A stretch of DNA of 29,684 bases from Isoetes engelmannii. Its lineage: Eukaryota > Streptophyta > Lycopodiopsida > Isoetales > Isoetaceae. The notes below the pieces were generated by a model that was not told the DNA's origin, made no database searches, and worked only from the letters and a program-made list of their open reading frames with translations. The translations under genes and the position numbers were made by a program. The DNA lies in the NCBI GenBank assembly GCA_011763485.2, contig JAANSK020006689.1, forward strand, positions 1 to 29,684. Direction: 5' to 3'. Shown here piece after piece: positions 10,447 through 21,416 of the stretch (positions are counted from its first letter, which is position 1; each line of letters opens with the position of its first letter).

Positions 10447-11190
10447 AGTGAGATAGAATCTAATAGTTGTTGGACATCCCAAGCTCAGCCACACAACAAA
10501 TCCAAGGGCTTTGTGAATGTATCAGCAGTCGTAAATTCAGGCCGTAATCTAATTGCTTGACCTCACTTCTTCCACTTGATTGATATGAAACTATATTTGT
10601 ATACGCTTTGCCTTTGGCCAATTACTTGGATGCTTCACCAATGCTATAGCTGCCTGATTGTCATTGAAGATGGTCGTAGGTCCCTTTCTTCAATGCTAAT
10701 GTTTTTGACCAATTACTTATGCTTTTACAATGCTTATTGTCATTAAGATAGTTGAAAGTCCCTTTGTTCAATGTCAATGTCTTTGAGAAGTCATCTTCTT
10801 GGTTGCTGCACAAATCACCATGTCTTCTGCTTCACCCTACAAAATGTGGGTCAAAGATGTGGCTCCATCTGATGGCTATGGTAAGAAACCCCAAGAGAAC
10901 AGGTTTTCCTCAAATAGCGAAGAATTCATTTTGCAATAGTCCACGATTGCAATCCAATGATTTGGCCTTGGATCACCCATGAATTGACTTACATTGACCG
11001 CAACTCTTGCAACATTAGGCTGAGTACACAGCATGAGATAAGATGCATGCATGACCCATTGTGCTTTGTATCTCACATCCTCCATTTGATCACGCTAAAA
11101 TGCGATGTTGTTTTGGGACAATTATCAGAAGTGTGTGTCTTGATGGTTGGAGCAGCCCAATATTTGCATTTCTTCCATTCCGGACTTCAA
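10440..11190 (-). pseudogene. Copia connection/RNase H remnant
   Basis: The minus strand near 10.95-11.05 kb reads LCTQPNVARVAVNVSQF followed by GDPRPNHW, matching the copia linker usually seen as M-C-T-R-P-D-I-A...NPG..HW. Near 10.5 kb it reads TTADTFTKPLDLL, matching the C-terminal ADIFTKPL box of RNase H. The stretch between them has several frame breaks and a tandem duplication. Confidence 0.7.
10618..10799. repeat. ~91-bp tandem duplication inside the RNase H remnant
   Basis: Two diverged copies start with CCAATTACTT at 10618 and 10709. They share TTGTCATT.AAGAT, GTCCCTTT.TTCAATG and AATGT.TTTGA. Copy 2 is shorter, missing about 11 bp. It probably arose after the element lost function. 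Confidence 0.65.
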
Positions 11191-11339
11191 TAGTAAACTT
11201 TCAATGTGATGATGCTATGGCAGATTGATTTTCTTTTCCATGCAGTTTTTTTTTTCCTTTCCATGCAGTTCCTTCCTTGTGATTAAAATATCCAAGAAGA
11301 ATATGAGTTCTGTTCTGTGAAACCTTTAAGCTAGCCCTT

Positions 11340-11850
11340 GCTTGATCTTTTGAAGATTATTGCTAGCAATAATAATATCATTATCAACATATAGAAGAAT
11401 GCTAATGATAGTACCATTTTCTTGCTTCGTGTATACATTTCAATTTGCATTGCTAGAAGCAAAACCTTGTCTTAAAAACTGGCAATGTTCGTATGCCACT
11501 ATTTTGAAGCTTGTTTGAGACCATATAATGGCTTCTCCTAGCCGAACCAAACCTATTGGCTGCCTCATGCACATTTCCCCATCTAATTCTCTATGAAGAA
11601 ATGTCGTCTTCACGTCCATCTGATGGATCTCCAGATCTACTTGAGCTGCCATACCCAAATATCTTGTAGGGAAATTAGCCTTGCCATGGGTGCAAAGGTT
11701 CCAGAATAATCAATTCCTGGAGTCACGAATCGAGCTTTTGTGCCTCACAATCTTATTCTGCTCATTATATTTGACCTTAGAAATCCACTTGCAATTCTGA
11801 ACCTTCTGTCTTCTTGGTCTTCATGGACGTTAAATAATCTATTCTATTCC
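11340..11850 (-). pseudogene. Copia reverse transcriptase remnant
   Basis: On the minus strand the RT reads KWISKVKYNEQNKIVRHKAR, then DYSGTFAPMARL, then QVDLEIHQMDVKTTFLHREL, all standard copia RT blocks. The catalytic box at 11391-11362 reads YVDNDIIIAS; the normal YVDD is disrupted by an extra Asn. Frame shifts separate the blocks. Confidence 0.8.
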
Positions 11851-12358
11851 ATTCTATTTATTTTCTATTTTAGGTGGATTGCACAAATTTTAAAGTCTTC
11901 TTCCCAGTCCAAGAATTGTATTATTTAAGCATGGTTGCCTTCTATTTGCTGATATCTTGGCTTTTCATTGTTGCTGCAAAGATTTGAGTTTCATTTATTT
12001 TCATTTAACACGCTAATGCAATGTGTTCAAAACTTCTCTTTTTTTTAGGGATGACAAGTAATCCAGTATCTGCTCTGTTGGCTTCCATGTGCGAGAAGAC
12101 CACATTAATTGAACACATTCATCTTTGATTTCTTGAACAGTTGACTCTCACAATTAGAATCTGCTGGTTCACTTAGAAGGTCTATTTGTTCTAAAGTGAT
12201 AGTTGAATGTTGTTCCTGTTCATCCACTGAAGAATCTAATAAATCATCACTCAAGTTTTCTGCTGCTGCACCTTCATTCATGGATTAATCAGCTGCTGCT
12301 CATTCTCCTTTGCCAATACTAAAGTAGGATTCATCAAAGACAACACTGCATCGGTTCG

Positions 12359-12374
12359 ACATCCTCTCAACTTT
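12359..12374. repeat. Target-site duplication, left copy (16 bp)
   Basis: ACATCCTCTCAACTTT is identical to the copy at 12943-12958. The two flank the LINE insertion, and the copia hinge sequence continues on either side. Sixteen bases is a normal length for LINE target-primed insertion. Confidence 0.85.
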
Positions 12375-12942
12375 GGTGGCATATTCTTCATAGATGTCTT
12401 CGGGTTAACGTGCTTGTCCACAAGTTTAACCCTAGAATATCAGATCAATGTCCAGTATGCAAGCACGGATTTGAGACCATTGAGCATTGATTTTTCATGT
12501 GTGACCACCTTAGACTTGTATGGGATTGGTTGTTCTCCCTTTTTCAGGTTTCACTAACAAGTCAACAAGTGCTTTTGCCAATTTACCCAAGTACCTGGAT
12601 GGAGTTACAAAGCCAGGCTTTTCATCTCGCTGCAGGATGGTTGCTTTGGATTATCTGGAAAAGATGTAGACTGGTAATCTTCAAATGTGTGGACGTGACA
12701 GATAATCATTTTCTCCAAGAAGCTCAAGGTCACATTGCTAAGTCATATCATTGTCTTCACTTGTACCTCATAAGCGGCGATTGATCTTTGAGGAGTATTT
12801 GGATGTGCGCTCTTATGCTTAGACAGGTTGCTTCACTCAGCGGGTCTCTGCTTATCTGCTGAGATTTTATTCCTCTCTTTGCATTTATACTTGTACTGGA
12901 TTCTTTGATTCAATAAAGTCTGACGTTCTTCAACAAAGAAGA
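12375..12942 (+). mobile_element. 5'-truncated LINE with zf-RVT domain, inserted in the copia hinge
   Basis: The plus strand encodes the C-terminal end of a LINE ORF2. The zinc-binding reverse-transcriptase motif CPVCKHGFETIEH starts at 12449 and is followed by a TGA stop, then FFMCDHLRLVWDWL, and further on WLLWIIWKRCRLVIFK, as in zf-RVT tails. The insert ends with CAATAAAGTCTGACGTTC and an A-rich CAACAAAGAAGA directly before the right duplication. With identical 16-bp flanks and 5' truncation this is a dead-on-arrival LINE copy. It is younger than the copia element it splits. A related tail lies at 19.02-19.4 kb. Confidence 0.85.
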
Positions 12943-12958
12943 ACATCCTCTCAACTTT
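12943..12958. repeat. Target-site duplication, right copy (16 bp)
   Basis: ACATCCTCTCAACTTT, a perfect match to 12359-12374, directly follows the A-rich LINE 3' end. Confidence 0.85.
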
Positions 12959-13680
12959 ATCATACAACTTGTACGCCTTGCTCTCTTCATAATATCCCAT
13001 GTGCATGCATCTAAGAGTCTTGTTGGCCAGTTTAACTCTATGCCTCTCTAGTGCAACCAAACACATGCAGGTTTCCAACGGTTGGCTTCAAGCCTCTCCA
13101 AGCTTCTTTACGAACTCTCTCTTTTATTGCTTTAGTGAGGACACCATTGAGGATATACATTGTTGTACTTACTGCTTCTCAAGGGAGCTTATATAATTTT
13201 AGGCATATGAACAAGGTGCATGGCCCGACAGGGTTTTTTTGGCCTGAATAATACATATAGGCCATATATTTTTGGTTTTCTTCTTTTTTCTTTTTTTCTT
13301 TTTGGTGATTCTAGTATAATACTTGGCTAGAAAGGGATTTTTTTTTTTTTGAGATTTTCTAAGCCATATATACAAGAGATTTTGTTTCTACCCCTTGGAT
13401 GCACATGGCATATCCAGTATAGAAGAGATGTACCCCCAGGGCTGCTTCTACCCAAAATTTGTGCTGAATGCCCTTATACAACATGACCTTAGCACATTCA
13501 ACTAGAGTCTAACTCTTCCATTCCACAACTCCATTTTGTGGATGTGCGTGGGGAACAGAAGTCTTGTGGTGGATTCCATGGCTTCTTAAGAATGCATCAA
13601 AAAAGCATGACACAAGAACTCACTTCCCCGATCATCGCATATATGCTTGATTCTCATTTCCTATTCATTTTCAACCTCCT
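12959..13680 (-). pseudogene. Copia integrase remnant
   Basis: The minus strand carries an integrase core piece, DDRGSEF, at 13636-13616, and the block around HPQNGVVEW at 13540-13518, which normally precedes the catalytic Glu region. Its C-terminal part (13078-12960) reads LRCMHMGYYEESKAYKLYD, matching the copia pattern C.F.GY....KAY.LY. Stops occur between the blocks, so it is inactive. Confidence 0.8.
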
Positions 13681-13889
13681 TTTTCCAACCTTGAAATTTT
13701 GACAATGCATCATACTTTCTCTTTGAGAAATCTGCCCAATTTGTCTTATAAAGTCATCAATAAGAAGGAAGACAATACTTGCAACCACCTAGTGAGGTTG
13801 TCCTTGCCCACCCCCAAAGGTGTAAATGCATTTGTTGAAATCTCTAACATCTTTAGCAGTCTTGCCTTTCTTTTTCTATTTATCTGGCT

Positions 13890-14330
13890 CCAAACAATCC
13901 CTTGCTAGATGTCTGATGTTCCCACAATTATAGCAACTTCTGCTCTCTTCCCAAGATGGCATAAGAGCAGATTGTCTCGATTTCGTACTTCTCATATTGC
14001 TGACAGCCCCACTTCAATTCAATAGTTTAAGATGATCCTACAACATTTCTCGCATTGTTGTAGGAGGGGAGTGCAATAAGCAGTGTTCCCAACATCATCC
14101 AAGGTTTGTCAAACCCTTGAAGTTATTTTGGCGGCTCTCTTGACAATCGCTATGTAATCTTGCACCGATCCAAATTTTTTGGGCTTAGTACAAAATATTG
14201 TAGCATGCTTGAGTAGAAAAATGTTTCTCCTTGTAGGTCTTTACAAGTTGATCCCAAGCGTCCTTTGCTAAGGTTGCTTCTTCAAAACTAGAAATCATTG
14301 TATCATCCAGATACTTGATCATCATGTTGC
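13890..14330 (-). pseudogene. Copia gag remnant (UBN2-type) with CCHC zinc knuckle
   Basis: The minus strand reads AKDAWDQLVKTYKEKHF, typical of copia gag, then SVQDYIAIVKRAAKITS after a frame break. An intact knuckle CYNCGNIRHLARDC follows at 13935-13894. Spacing C-x2-C-x4-H-x4-C is correct. Upstream frames are broken by stops. Confidence 0.75.
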
Positions 14331-14449
14331 ACTCCAATCTCTCTCCCTCCACTTAGGATGTTTTTCGTTTACTAGTAGGACTTTCTTACTAAGCCACTTA
14401 GGTATTTTATGTATGGGGAATCCCAATATTATATTTAATATATACACTT

Positions 14450-14670
14450 ATAGTTTCCCAATTTGCTGAAAGTAGCCACCATTGGTATGATACAATGTTG
14501 TAGCACAACTAGGTGTGAGCATGGTTTTGGTAGAATTAACTTGGTAAAGACAAAATTCAAAAACAGGTTGTCCACTACAACAATTGATGAGCTTGTCAGG
14601 ATTCTTTTAGAAGGGCATGAAATAGATTTTATTATTATTGTACATGCTTGGAAAGTGAGTTCTCATTAAA
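14450..14670 (+). pseudogene. hAT transposase C-terminal (dimerisation) remnant
   Basis: The plus-strand frame reads LLKVATIGMIQCCSTTRCEH, then GFGRINLVKTKFKNRLSTTT, then IDELVRILLEG. This follows the hAT dimerisation pattern: a leucine-rich strand, CERGFS, N-x-IKT-x-x-RNRL, then a helix ending I-x-x-EG. The normal CERGFS reads CEHGFG. No upstream catalytic region is visible and the flanks are AT-rich, so this is an isolated, decayed tail. It adjoins the copia gag remnant in the opposite orientation. Confidence 0.65.
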
Positions 14671-17338
14671 GACAAATTTATACTAATACATGATCCTTTG
14701 TAATTTTGTTAAATAGAAACTCGCTAATGATCCTTCTATAAATCTTTATTAAAGAAAAATTTCCTGATGGCTTGTCACAGAAGGGCCAATCCGGTTCAAA
14801 TTAATATAATCGTAGTTTTTTAAACAAAATATTTTTTTCCTAATAATACTAGCAAAAAGGCGCAACAATAGGCTTGGCCAATAAGATTTGGATTCAGTTT
14901 CTCATTAGGAAGGCATATACTAGGCAAACTATTAGTTAAAGAAATATTCAACTATTAAATTGAAAGACCAGATCCAAATTATGATTAAACAGATTAATTT
15001 CATTTTTTGAGGACAAAGAAATTAATAATATTCACTATTTTATATTGCAATTTCAATCCAATGCCATCATTTTCGAAACTTTATTTGCCCAGCTAGCTTC
15101 GTAATCATAACAATAAGCCACACTAAAGTTGTCTACTACCGATCTCAATGAATAGCTCCGGTACATTGACCTCCCCATCAATCAGTTTAAATTTCTAACA
15201 ACCAAGCTCAGATGTTATAACTGTGTACTATGCGTTAGTGCACACCCAATGCAATAAACATACCCCTTGCTATAAAATGCTAAGCCCACCATGGAAATAG
15301 AGATACCCAACTCAGACTAGACATGTAATTACATGAATCCTTTTGGGTGGTCAGTCCAACAAGTAACAAGTAGAATACAAAGACTAATTCCCCAGTCTGT
15401 GTATCTTATAACTAAGAAATTCACATGAGTTCATACAAGAGAGGAAAAAAGGATTCAAGCATTAGCTAAAACGAATTATACTAGAAGAGCATATTGCAAT
15501 ATGAGCTAACAATTACCCTAAGACATAAATTTAATCTGTATAAGCATTGCTCGAATGCCTTCATACATCTATTGTAATCACACTAGTCATCCCTTGGGTT
15601 ATAAGCACTGTCTTTGCTCACCAGCACGGCCCCTAATTCCAATCGAAGTACAAAACCTTTCACTTTTATTTCTTTTATATGGTCATCCAGGTACTATCGT
15701 TGCACAACCCTTCCCGTTCGCATCCTAGGCTTATAGCTTCAGGTCCAAATACTTTGCATTACATTTATTTTTACTAGCTTAATCTCTAACTCCCCTCCAA
15801 GGTGTATGCATTCCTTTCCAGCAACCCAAAGTGCCACTCAACATTGTAGCACCATCTCAACCAGTTCTTGTGTTTCTTTACATCGTTAATCTATGAGATT
15901 TGATAATAAATCCACAAGGCAACTTAACAAGACATGTAACCATACTCATGCTATAAGATTCCAAAGCTTGCTCCTTTATGTGAGAATAAAATCCTGAACT
16001 TTCAACTGAATACCACCTTACATCCCCATCCTATCCACCCCTATAATGTGTCATATTTTTCTTCTATACTTATCTGGCACATCATACCTTTCGGTTCAAG
16101 CCTTAAGCTTTTTCTAAATAGCATAGTCTCTCTACATAGATTCCAGAATGTCCACAATTCCCATAGCTCCTTTAATTCTCACTATACTACCTCTGAACTT
16201 TTATAATTGATTGCCATTAACTATCATCCCTCAAGGTGCCAATCAACTCGACTCGACAAGACAACATACATATATCTGGGCAGTAAACTCAAGACCATAA
16301 CATCATGTTAATACTTTCTTATCTTGAAGTAGAATTCTGAATATGGCACTTCTCATAGTCATAATATTTACTTCTACTATATCTTGGGTGTAAAGGTATA
16401 TACCTCAGTTCCAATTATGTATCCATTCTAGACTGCAATAGCAGCTTACTACGAGTTGGTTGCTACCACCGAGTACATCACTGTCCTAGTCAACACTCAC
16501 CACAAAGAGAAGTTTACTTTTTCTTGTCAAACATGGGAATCCCTTATAAATTCTTTAAGTAGGGTGGTGGTGAAGGAATCGTGACATTCTCCTCTATATC
16601 AATGCTATTTCTAATTATCTATATTTTAAAACAACCATCGTGCCAACTTGAATCATGAATGCGCCAAATGCATTCCCAAATCCCTAACCTTACTGTTGTG
16701 ATCTTAAACCTCGGTATAGCCTGTCCAAACATCAACTTAACAAAATACATGCTAGGATACATGGACACCTCAACTCATACTCAAGATCAAGACTTATTCT
16801 ACTACATATCCAATCGATCCATTTAATATCTCTTAAGTATCTATACCGATAATTCATCCACAGAATAAGGTAATTCCAACCTCCATAACATAAAGATTTA
16901 TCTAACGAAGAATACCTCTTTGGCATTCTTCCACCTTGTGCATTGATTATTCCAAAGAAAATTTGCCCAAAGGGTCGACCATAGACCATCTACCAATCAT
17001 AAAGAATAGCAACAATTGTAGAATACCATACCTTCTCATCATCATCTTGGCTCATTGTTCATGCTTCATACTCTGCAAGAAGATGGCCCTCTTAGCATCA
17101 TTCACTTCTTGTGCAGCTTGCAACCAAGATTAACTCCTCGATGAGCTACACCTTTCTTGAGTATCTACCACAAATGATCATGGAAAAGCAATCAATATTG
17201 TGATACCATGTCATCCATCATAACACTTGATAGACCTTTTTAGGCCGTCCTCCTTGTGTAATCTGATGAGATCAGTAGCATCATCCAACAACCTTAGCTT
17301 AGATTCAAAATCCAGTTAATACTTACTAATCCAACCAT
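14671..17338. other. AT-rich decayed repeat DNA, no supported gene
   Basis: About 2.7 kb without a recognisable protein. The largest open frame (16989-16732, minus, 85 codons) does not resemble a family that I know. The segment lies on the internal side of the primer-binding site at 17.34 kb, so it may be the eroded inner part of an LTR element in minus orientation. I could not find gag, protease, RT or integrase motifs. Confidence 0.4.
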
Positions 17339-17350
17339 GCTCTGGTACCA
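17339..17350 (-). other. tRNA-iMet-type primer-binding site
   Basis: The minus strand reads TGGTACCAGAGC, one mismatch from the plant initiator-Met PBS TGGTATCAGAGC. It lies two bases inside a CA dinucleotide (17353) that would end an LTR. This is the standard LTR-PBS arrangement. Confidence 0.6.
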
Positions 17351-17352
17351 AT

Positions 17353-18500
17353 TGTGATGGGCCTGCTAAGCTGGCCTCTCCGAGGTAGCTTAGGATCTTG
17401 CCTTAACCTTGGTATTGCAATTCTTTAAGTATGCATGGTGGTTGGACTTCATTAATGATGCAATGCGATACCCTTGAACAACTTGAGGATAACTTTAGGT
17501 AAAGAATTTAATCTTATTCACTTCCAGAATCAAGAATACATAACTTGATTGCCATAGGCTATCACTCAAGTACATCTATAGAAAGCATGAGTCTAAAGGT
17601 CATATTTAGCCAAATAATTGTCAACATCTCAAAATACATCATAAAGGCCTTACTAAAGGCACACACAAGTTTTCTAAAACTAGGCTGCAACTCAATTACG
17701 CCCTTCAGTTGCTTTGCCTGCTTTTGGAGCTGCTTAGATCATGAACATATGGGGTTAGTCCTAAAGACTAAGTGGGGGTTTGAGGCATTCAAGAAACCAA
17801 AATAACATATGATCCAAAACATAGAGAGATCAATCATTATTCTCTTAACATCGGGTCCCACTTCATGGTATACAAATGCAAGCAACAATATTATGCTCAA
17901 CTTGACATCACAACAGTTTCATGCCTCAATACGTGCTTCACAGAGCAATTCCACATCATACAGTGCCTACTCCGGTTCTATAATGCCACCCAAGATGATC
18001 AGGCCCTACAGCCAATACGGGTGAGGTTAGCCTCATGTGTACACACCCTTCCACGCTGCATCCAACACTGGAGGACCACTTTTAGCCATGCAACGCGATA
18101 ATGAATCCAAGCCAGGATGACATTGCCCGATGTCAATCACATTCACAACTGCAAGTCCAAGCCATCGCAAATGGACTTCGGCCCCGGAGACTACGCACTC
18201 ATGCTTAATACACATAATGCCATTGCATCACATCCATATATAATCTTATTCTTGGCACTCATAGTGCACATGTGATTTCCATACAGTCCTTTCCATGTAC
18301 ATTGCACACAATTCACAGCCATTTCATGCAGGTCACAACAAGATCTATATGCAATTTCCATACAGTCATTTCCATGTATATTGCACACAATTAATAGCCA
18401 TTTCATGCAGGTCACAACAAGATCTATATTTGTAATGCACGAGTATATAGGGACAACCATGGCGTATGACAACAGATAATATATCCAACCCTAATTCGAA
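17353..18500 (-). repeat. LTR-like segment next to the PBS (far edge unknown)
   Basis: Plus TGTGATGGGC at 17353, minus ...GCCCATCACA, forms the inner end of a 5' LTR in minus orientation. The outer edge was not found and no matching LTR is in the window, so the end given is a guess. Short open frames at 17.5-18.5 kb resemble nothing known. A 79-bp tandem duplication lies near the outer side. Confidence 0.35.
18275..18432. repeat. 79-bp tandem duplication
   Basis: Two copies, 18275-18353 and 18354-18432, each begin ATTTCCATACAGTC and end in AGATCTATAT plus three bases. They share GCCATTTCATGCAGGTCACA and differ at only a few positions. Confidence 0.9.
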
Positions 18501-19019
18501 CAAGTGCATGCATTTTCCATAACATATTTTCCCAAACATTCACAAGTAGAGGTTTGTTTATTCGGGCTAATTATTAGCTTCACAGCCATTAGGATACCCC
18601 AGGTATCCTTCCACAGGTCACATGCCATCTCGGTAAGGCCTTTGGGTTAGCTTGCCTTTCTCCCATAGAGAAAGAAGCAACAATCTCATTGTATTTTTCA
18701 TTTAAGCCCTTAGCTATGAAAATGGTTTTATTCATTAAAATTCCATTTCCTTATCTAACTTCGTTAACTTTTAAATGTTGACTAGCACATCCACGGTTTT
18801 CGTTTTATCTACAGAAAACCCGTTATTTCCATCCTTCTAGGGAAAACCACATAATAATGGGAGTGAGCAGACCATGTCCAGCTCCAATCTCATTCCACCA
18901 TTACCAATCCATTTTCCTATACAGAACCCATTCTAATTTATTATATTCCACCTATTTATGTTTTTAATGGTTACATTAGGTTTGTTTTTCATTCACTTAT
19001 GGACGAATCAAGCCTGATA

Positions 19020-19410
19020 TTTTTTTGAAGGACGTCAAACTTTATTAAAAAACCAAGATGAAAGACAATTACAAATGCACAAGCGGGATTAAAATCTCAG
19101 AGGATAATTATGATCCACTGAGTAAGAACACCGGCCTATGCATAAGATAACATACTCAGATAATCTCAAAGACCAACTGGCGCTTGGCAGGAGCAAGCGA
19201 GGAACAATAGTAAGCCTTAACAATTTTAGCTTGTGCCTGATATGGTTGTAACCCAGCCTCAAGCCCATTGACCAGCCCAAAGGAGGCATCAAAATCCTCC
19301 TGGTTTCTCCCCAAATCAACCTGCGGCCACATCTACAGGGCAAATCGGCTATGTATTGGCCCAAATCGGCCAGTTCCAGGCCCTTTCCCATCCATTTGGA
19401 TCTGCCCATG
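19020..19410 (-). mobile_element. Second LINE 3' end of the same family
   Basis: The minus strand ends ...TTAATAAAGTTTGACGTCCTTC followed by seven A (19026-19020). Its last 240 bp align by eye with the LINE at 12.7-12.94 kb: both have CTCAG.GG.T, CTGAGATTTTA, a T-rich stretch, AATAAAGT.TGACGT.CTTC, and the translated pattern QAQ..I.K.Y.C. The 5' limit is unclear; a minus frame is open to 19409. No target-site duplication was found. Confidence 0.65.
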
Positions 19411-19664
19411 GCAGCCCAATACCTCTGTTACAGCAGCTCGTATCCCATAGCTTTATGCCTGGAAGAATTCCGACCCAATTCAGCCTTTCTCAGGGCGTTT
19501 ACATGCTGCTAGATGGGTCCATCTCTGGTTCTATAATTCATCTCAAACCAATTCCACAGCCTTACATGGCAGTCCCAGACTGTACCACAGCTTCATATAC
19601 ATACTTCTTGGATTATTTCGACCAATATAGAACCTATGGGCTCAATTCCGACCTGGTTAGGGTC

Positions 19665-20157
19665 GTTCATAAGCGTCTTCCGTGGGCGTCCGTATATGAA
19701 GTCCGGGATGTGGCATTTCTGGGCTTTTTTTGTTGTATTTTCGGCCACCCATTATCAGCCAGGTGGTGTTTCTGGCCAAAAAGAGTGGTATTCTCGATGC
19801 AAAAAATGGTATTTTCGACCAAAAAAATGGTATTTCTGGCCAAGAATCAAGCGCAAAATTGCGCGGCGGAGCTGAAATCTTTGGTCGGATTGTTCTTGCA
19901 GCTCCTTGGACGGTTTGAATTGCTTCAAAAGCCCTTCTAATCACTTTGAATGCCTCTATAATACTGGTTTGATGAAGAGAGGAAGTGATTTGAGCTCAGA
20001 TAGAGCCGGATCGATCCAAAAATGCCCCAAAATTTTGATTCTGGGCTTGAAACTGCGAAGTGCACAATGGCTGATATTGGGTGGCCAGAAATACTACAAA
20101 AGAAGTCTGAAAATACCACATCCCGGAGTCTACATACGGCCGTCCTCCGTCTTATAG
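19665..20157. repeat. Long imperfect inverted repeat (~95-bp arms, ~290-bp spacer)
   Basis: The left arm (about 19670-19765) and the reverse complement of the right arm (about 20058-20155) share CCGTATATGAAGTCCGGGATGTGG / CCGTATGTAGACTCCGGGATGTGG-type sequence, split here by mismatches, then TTTTGT.GTATTT and GGCCACCCA.TATCAGCCA. Identity is roughly 80% by eye. A transcript would fold back on itself. It may be a fold-back/MITE-like element, or two inverted copies of one repeat. Confidence 0.65.
19764..19848. repeat. ~21-bp minisatellite, four units
   Basis: Units start at 19764, 19786, 19807 and 19828 with TGGT(A/G)TT(T)(T)C and continue GCCAA or GACCAA plus an A run. It lies in the spacer of the inverted repeat. 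In one frame each unit encodes a short GI..x.KN-type peptide, but I see no sign of real coding use. Confidence 0.7.
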
Positions 20158-20253
20158 GTTCCAACCGTCCATAGCCACAAGCATAACCTGCCATACTGGT
20201 TGGCTCTTCCACCATGCTCATACCTTCTAGTTCTATCTATCCTTAATCTAGAT

Positions 20254-20550
20254 TTACAAAAGGTTGAACTTACACTGCAGGCTCTCATCCATCCATCCTG
20301 TAATCAAATTACTTAAGCGACAAAGATGACAAGTAGTTTCTATTCCATCATATCCCAGTTTCACATAATTCAAAACAATAAATCCCTCCATCCCTTGATG
20401 TAAGCAACAACCATCCACCTTTCTTTGTATTCTTGCTTGCAAACAAAGCTCCATGAATCCTGTCATAACAAGCTTCTCCTTTACTCTTGCTCTACCACCA
20501 GGCTTCAAAAACTCCTTCACAGCAACCTCCTGCTCCTCCTCAGGTCAAAA
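20254..20550 (-). other. Unidentified open frame (~95 codons)
   Basis: A minus-strand frame is open from about 20550, without an early ATG, to a stop at 20254. It reads EVAVKEFLKPGGRARVKEKL near its start, then MELCLQARIQRK and later LCRLSNLITGW. I do not recognise it. It could be a fragment of a repeat-encoded protein or chance. No splice partner was identified. Confidence 0.15.
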
Positions 20551-20734
20551 ACCCCAAATCCTCTACAATTTAGCATTTATAGACCTCCTGTATAATTACT
20601 ATGTACATCTTGTATATGAATTATCCAACTCAAGGATCAGTTTAGTGATCCCCCCCATAATGCTTTCGCTCAAGAACTAAAATATAATGCGATATGTACA
20701 TCATATGGCCTGCTAACATACTAGGCTCGTCACA

Positions 20735-20860
20735 GATCACCCCAATATCACCTTGGATGTTGGTAACTTCAATGGTGTGGATCGTCCCAAATATAACCTT
20801 GGATGTTGGCAGCTTCAACGGTATGGATCACCCCAAATATCACCTATTCCCATGGTCATG
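20735..20860. repeat. 45/46-bp tandem repeat, about 2.5 units
   Basis: Units begin GATCACCCCAATATCACC (20735), GATCGTCCCAAATATAACC (20780) and GATCACCCCAAATATCACC (20826). The first two continue TTGGATGTTGG..(A/G)CTTCAA.GGT. The third diverges after about 20 bp. Confidence 0.85.
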
Positions 20861-21416
20861 CAAGCCTCTATGAGAATACAAATAGCGAAATCGATGGGTA
20901 TATAAAATTAAGTTCAAGGATAAGGGCAGTTTCCCATGGGCTAAAATCTCCAGGTTTTTTGGAGGTTAGAAAAAAATGTTCGGCATTCCAATAAACGCCT
21001 ATTGGGATTCAGGTTTGGGACCTGAAATCCAGGAATTGGGTTGCCATTTCTCGAAGCCCAGGTCCACACATGGGTTTATCTTCTTGTGGGACAATTTTTG
21101 TGTGCAACTTTTGCCCTCTTGTGTGCAGATGCTTGTTCTTTGGCAATGACTTCTATTCCAAACAGCCAAGAAATGTGAATCAAGTTTAGGTGTTCATAGT
21201 TGCGTGTTTGGTGTCCAGGTTGGCCTTGCCGTGTGGCTCAGAAATCTCAAGAATTCCAGCCCATGGGAAGCCGCCCTCATACGCGGAAAATATCGATCCA
21301 AGTCATATCTGCCAAGGGGGACAAATATCTAAGGCATAACGGACATGTTTTTGTTAAGCACATGGGTGCAACAATATCTAGCGTGTTCGACATGATGCAA
21401 GGGGCCAGTAAAAACA

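Larger units (their letters stand above)
10074..14400 (-). mobile_element. Degenerate Ty1/copia retrotransposon, interrupted by a LINE
   Basis: Reading the minus strand from 14.4 kb down, copia parts occur in the expected order: gag (UBN2 type) with a CCHC knuckle, integrase, hinge, reverse transcriptase, RNase H, polypurine tract and LTR. Each part has stops or frameshifts, so no polyprotein can be made. The integrase-before-RT order separates it from gypsy. A LINE fragment is inserted in the integrase/RT hinge. The 5' LTR is not seen: the gag end is followed by a hAT remnant, so the element is truncated there or its start has decayed. Confidence 0.8.

Noticed and set aside
16732-16989. 85-codon minus-strand open frame
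   Set aside because: It lies in decayed AT-rich DNA, has no family resemblance, and has no supporting neighbour frames or splice signals.
19356-19940. 194-codon plus-strand open frame, one of the longest in the window
   Set aside because: It runs antisense through the LINE tail and then through one arm of the inverted repeat and the 21-bp minisatellite. The composition changes along it and it matches no family that I know. Best seen as chance in repeat DNA.
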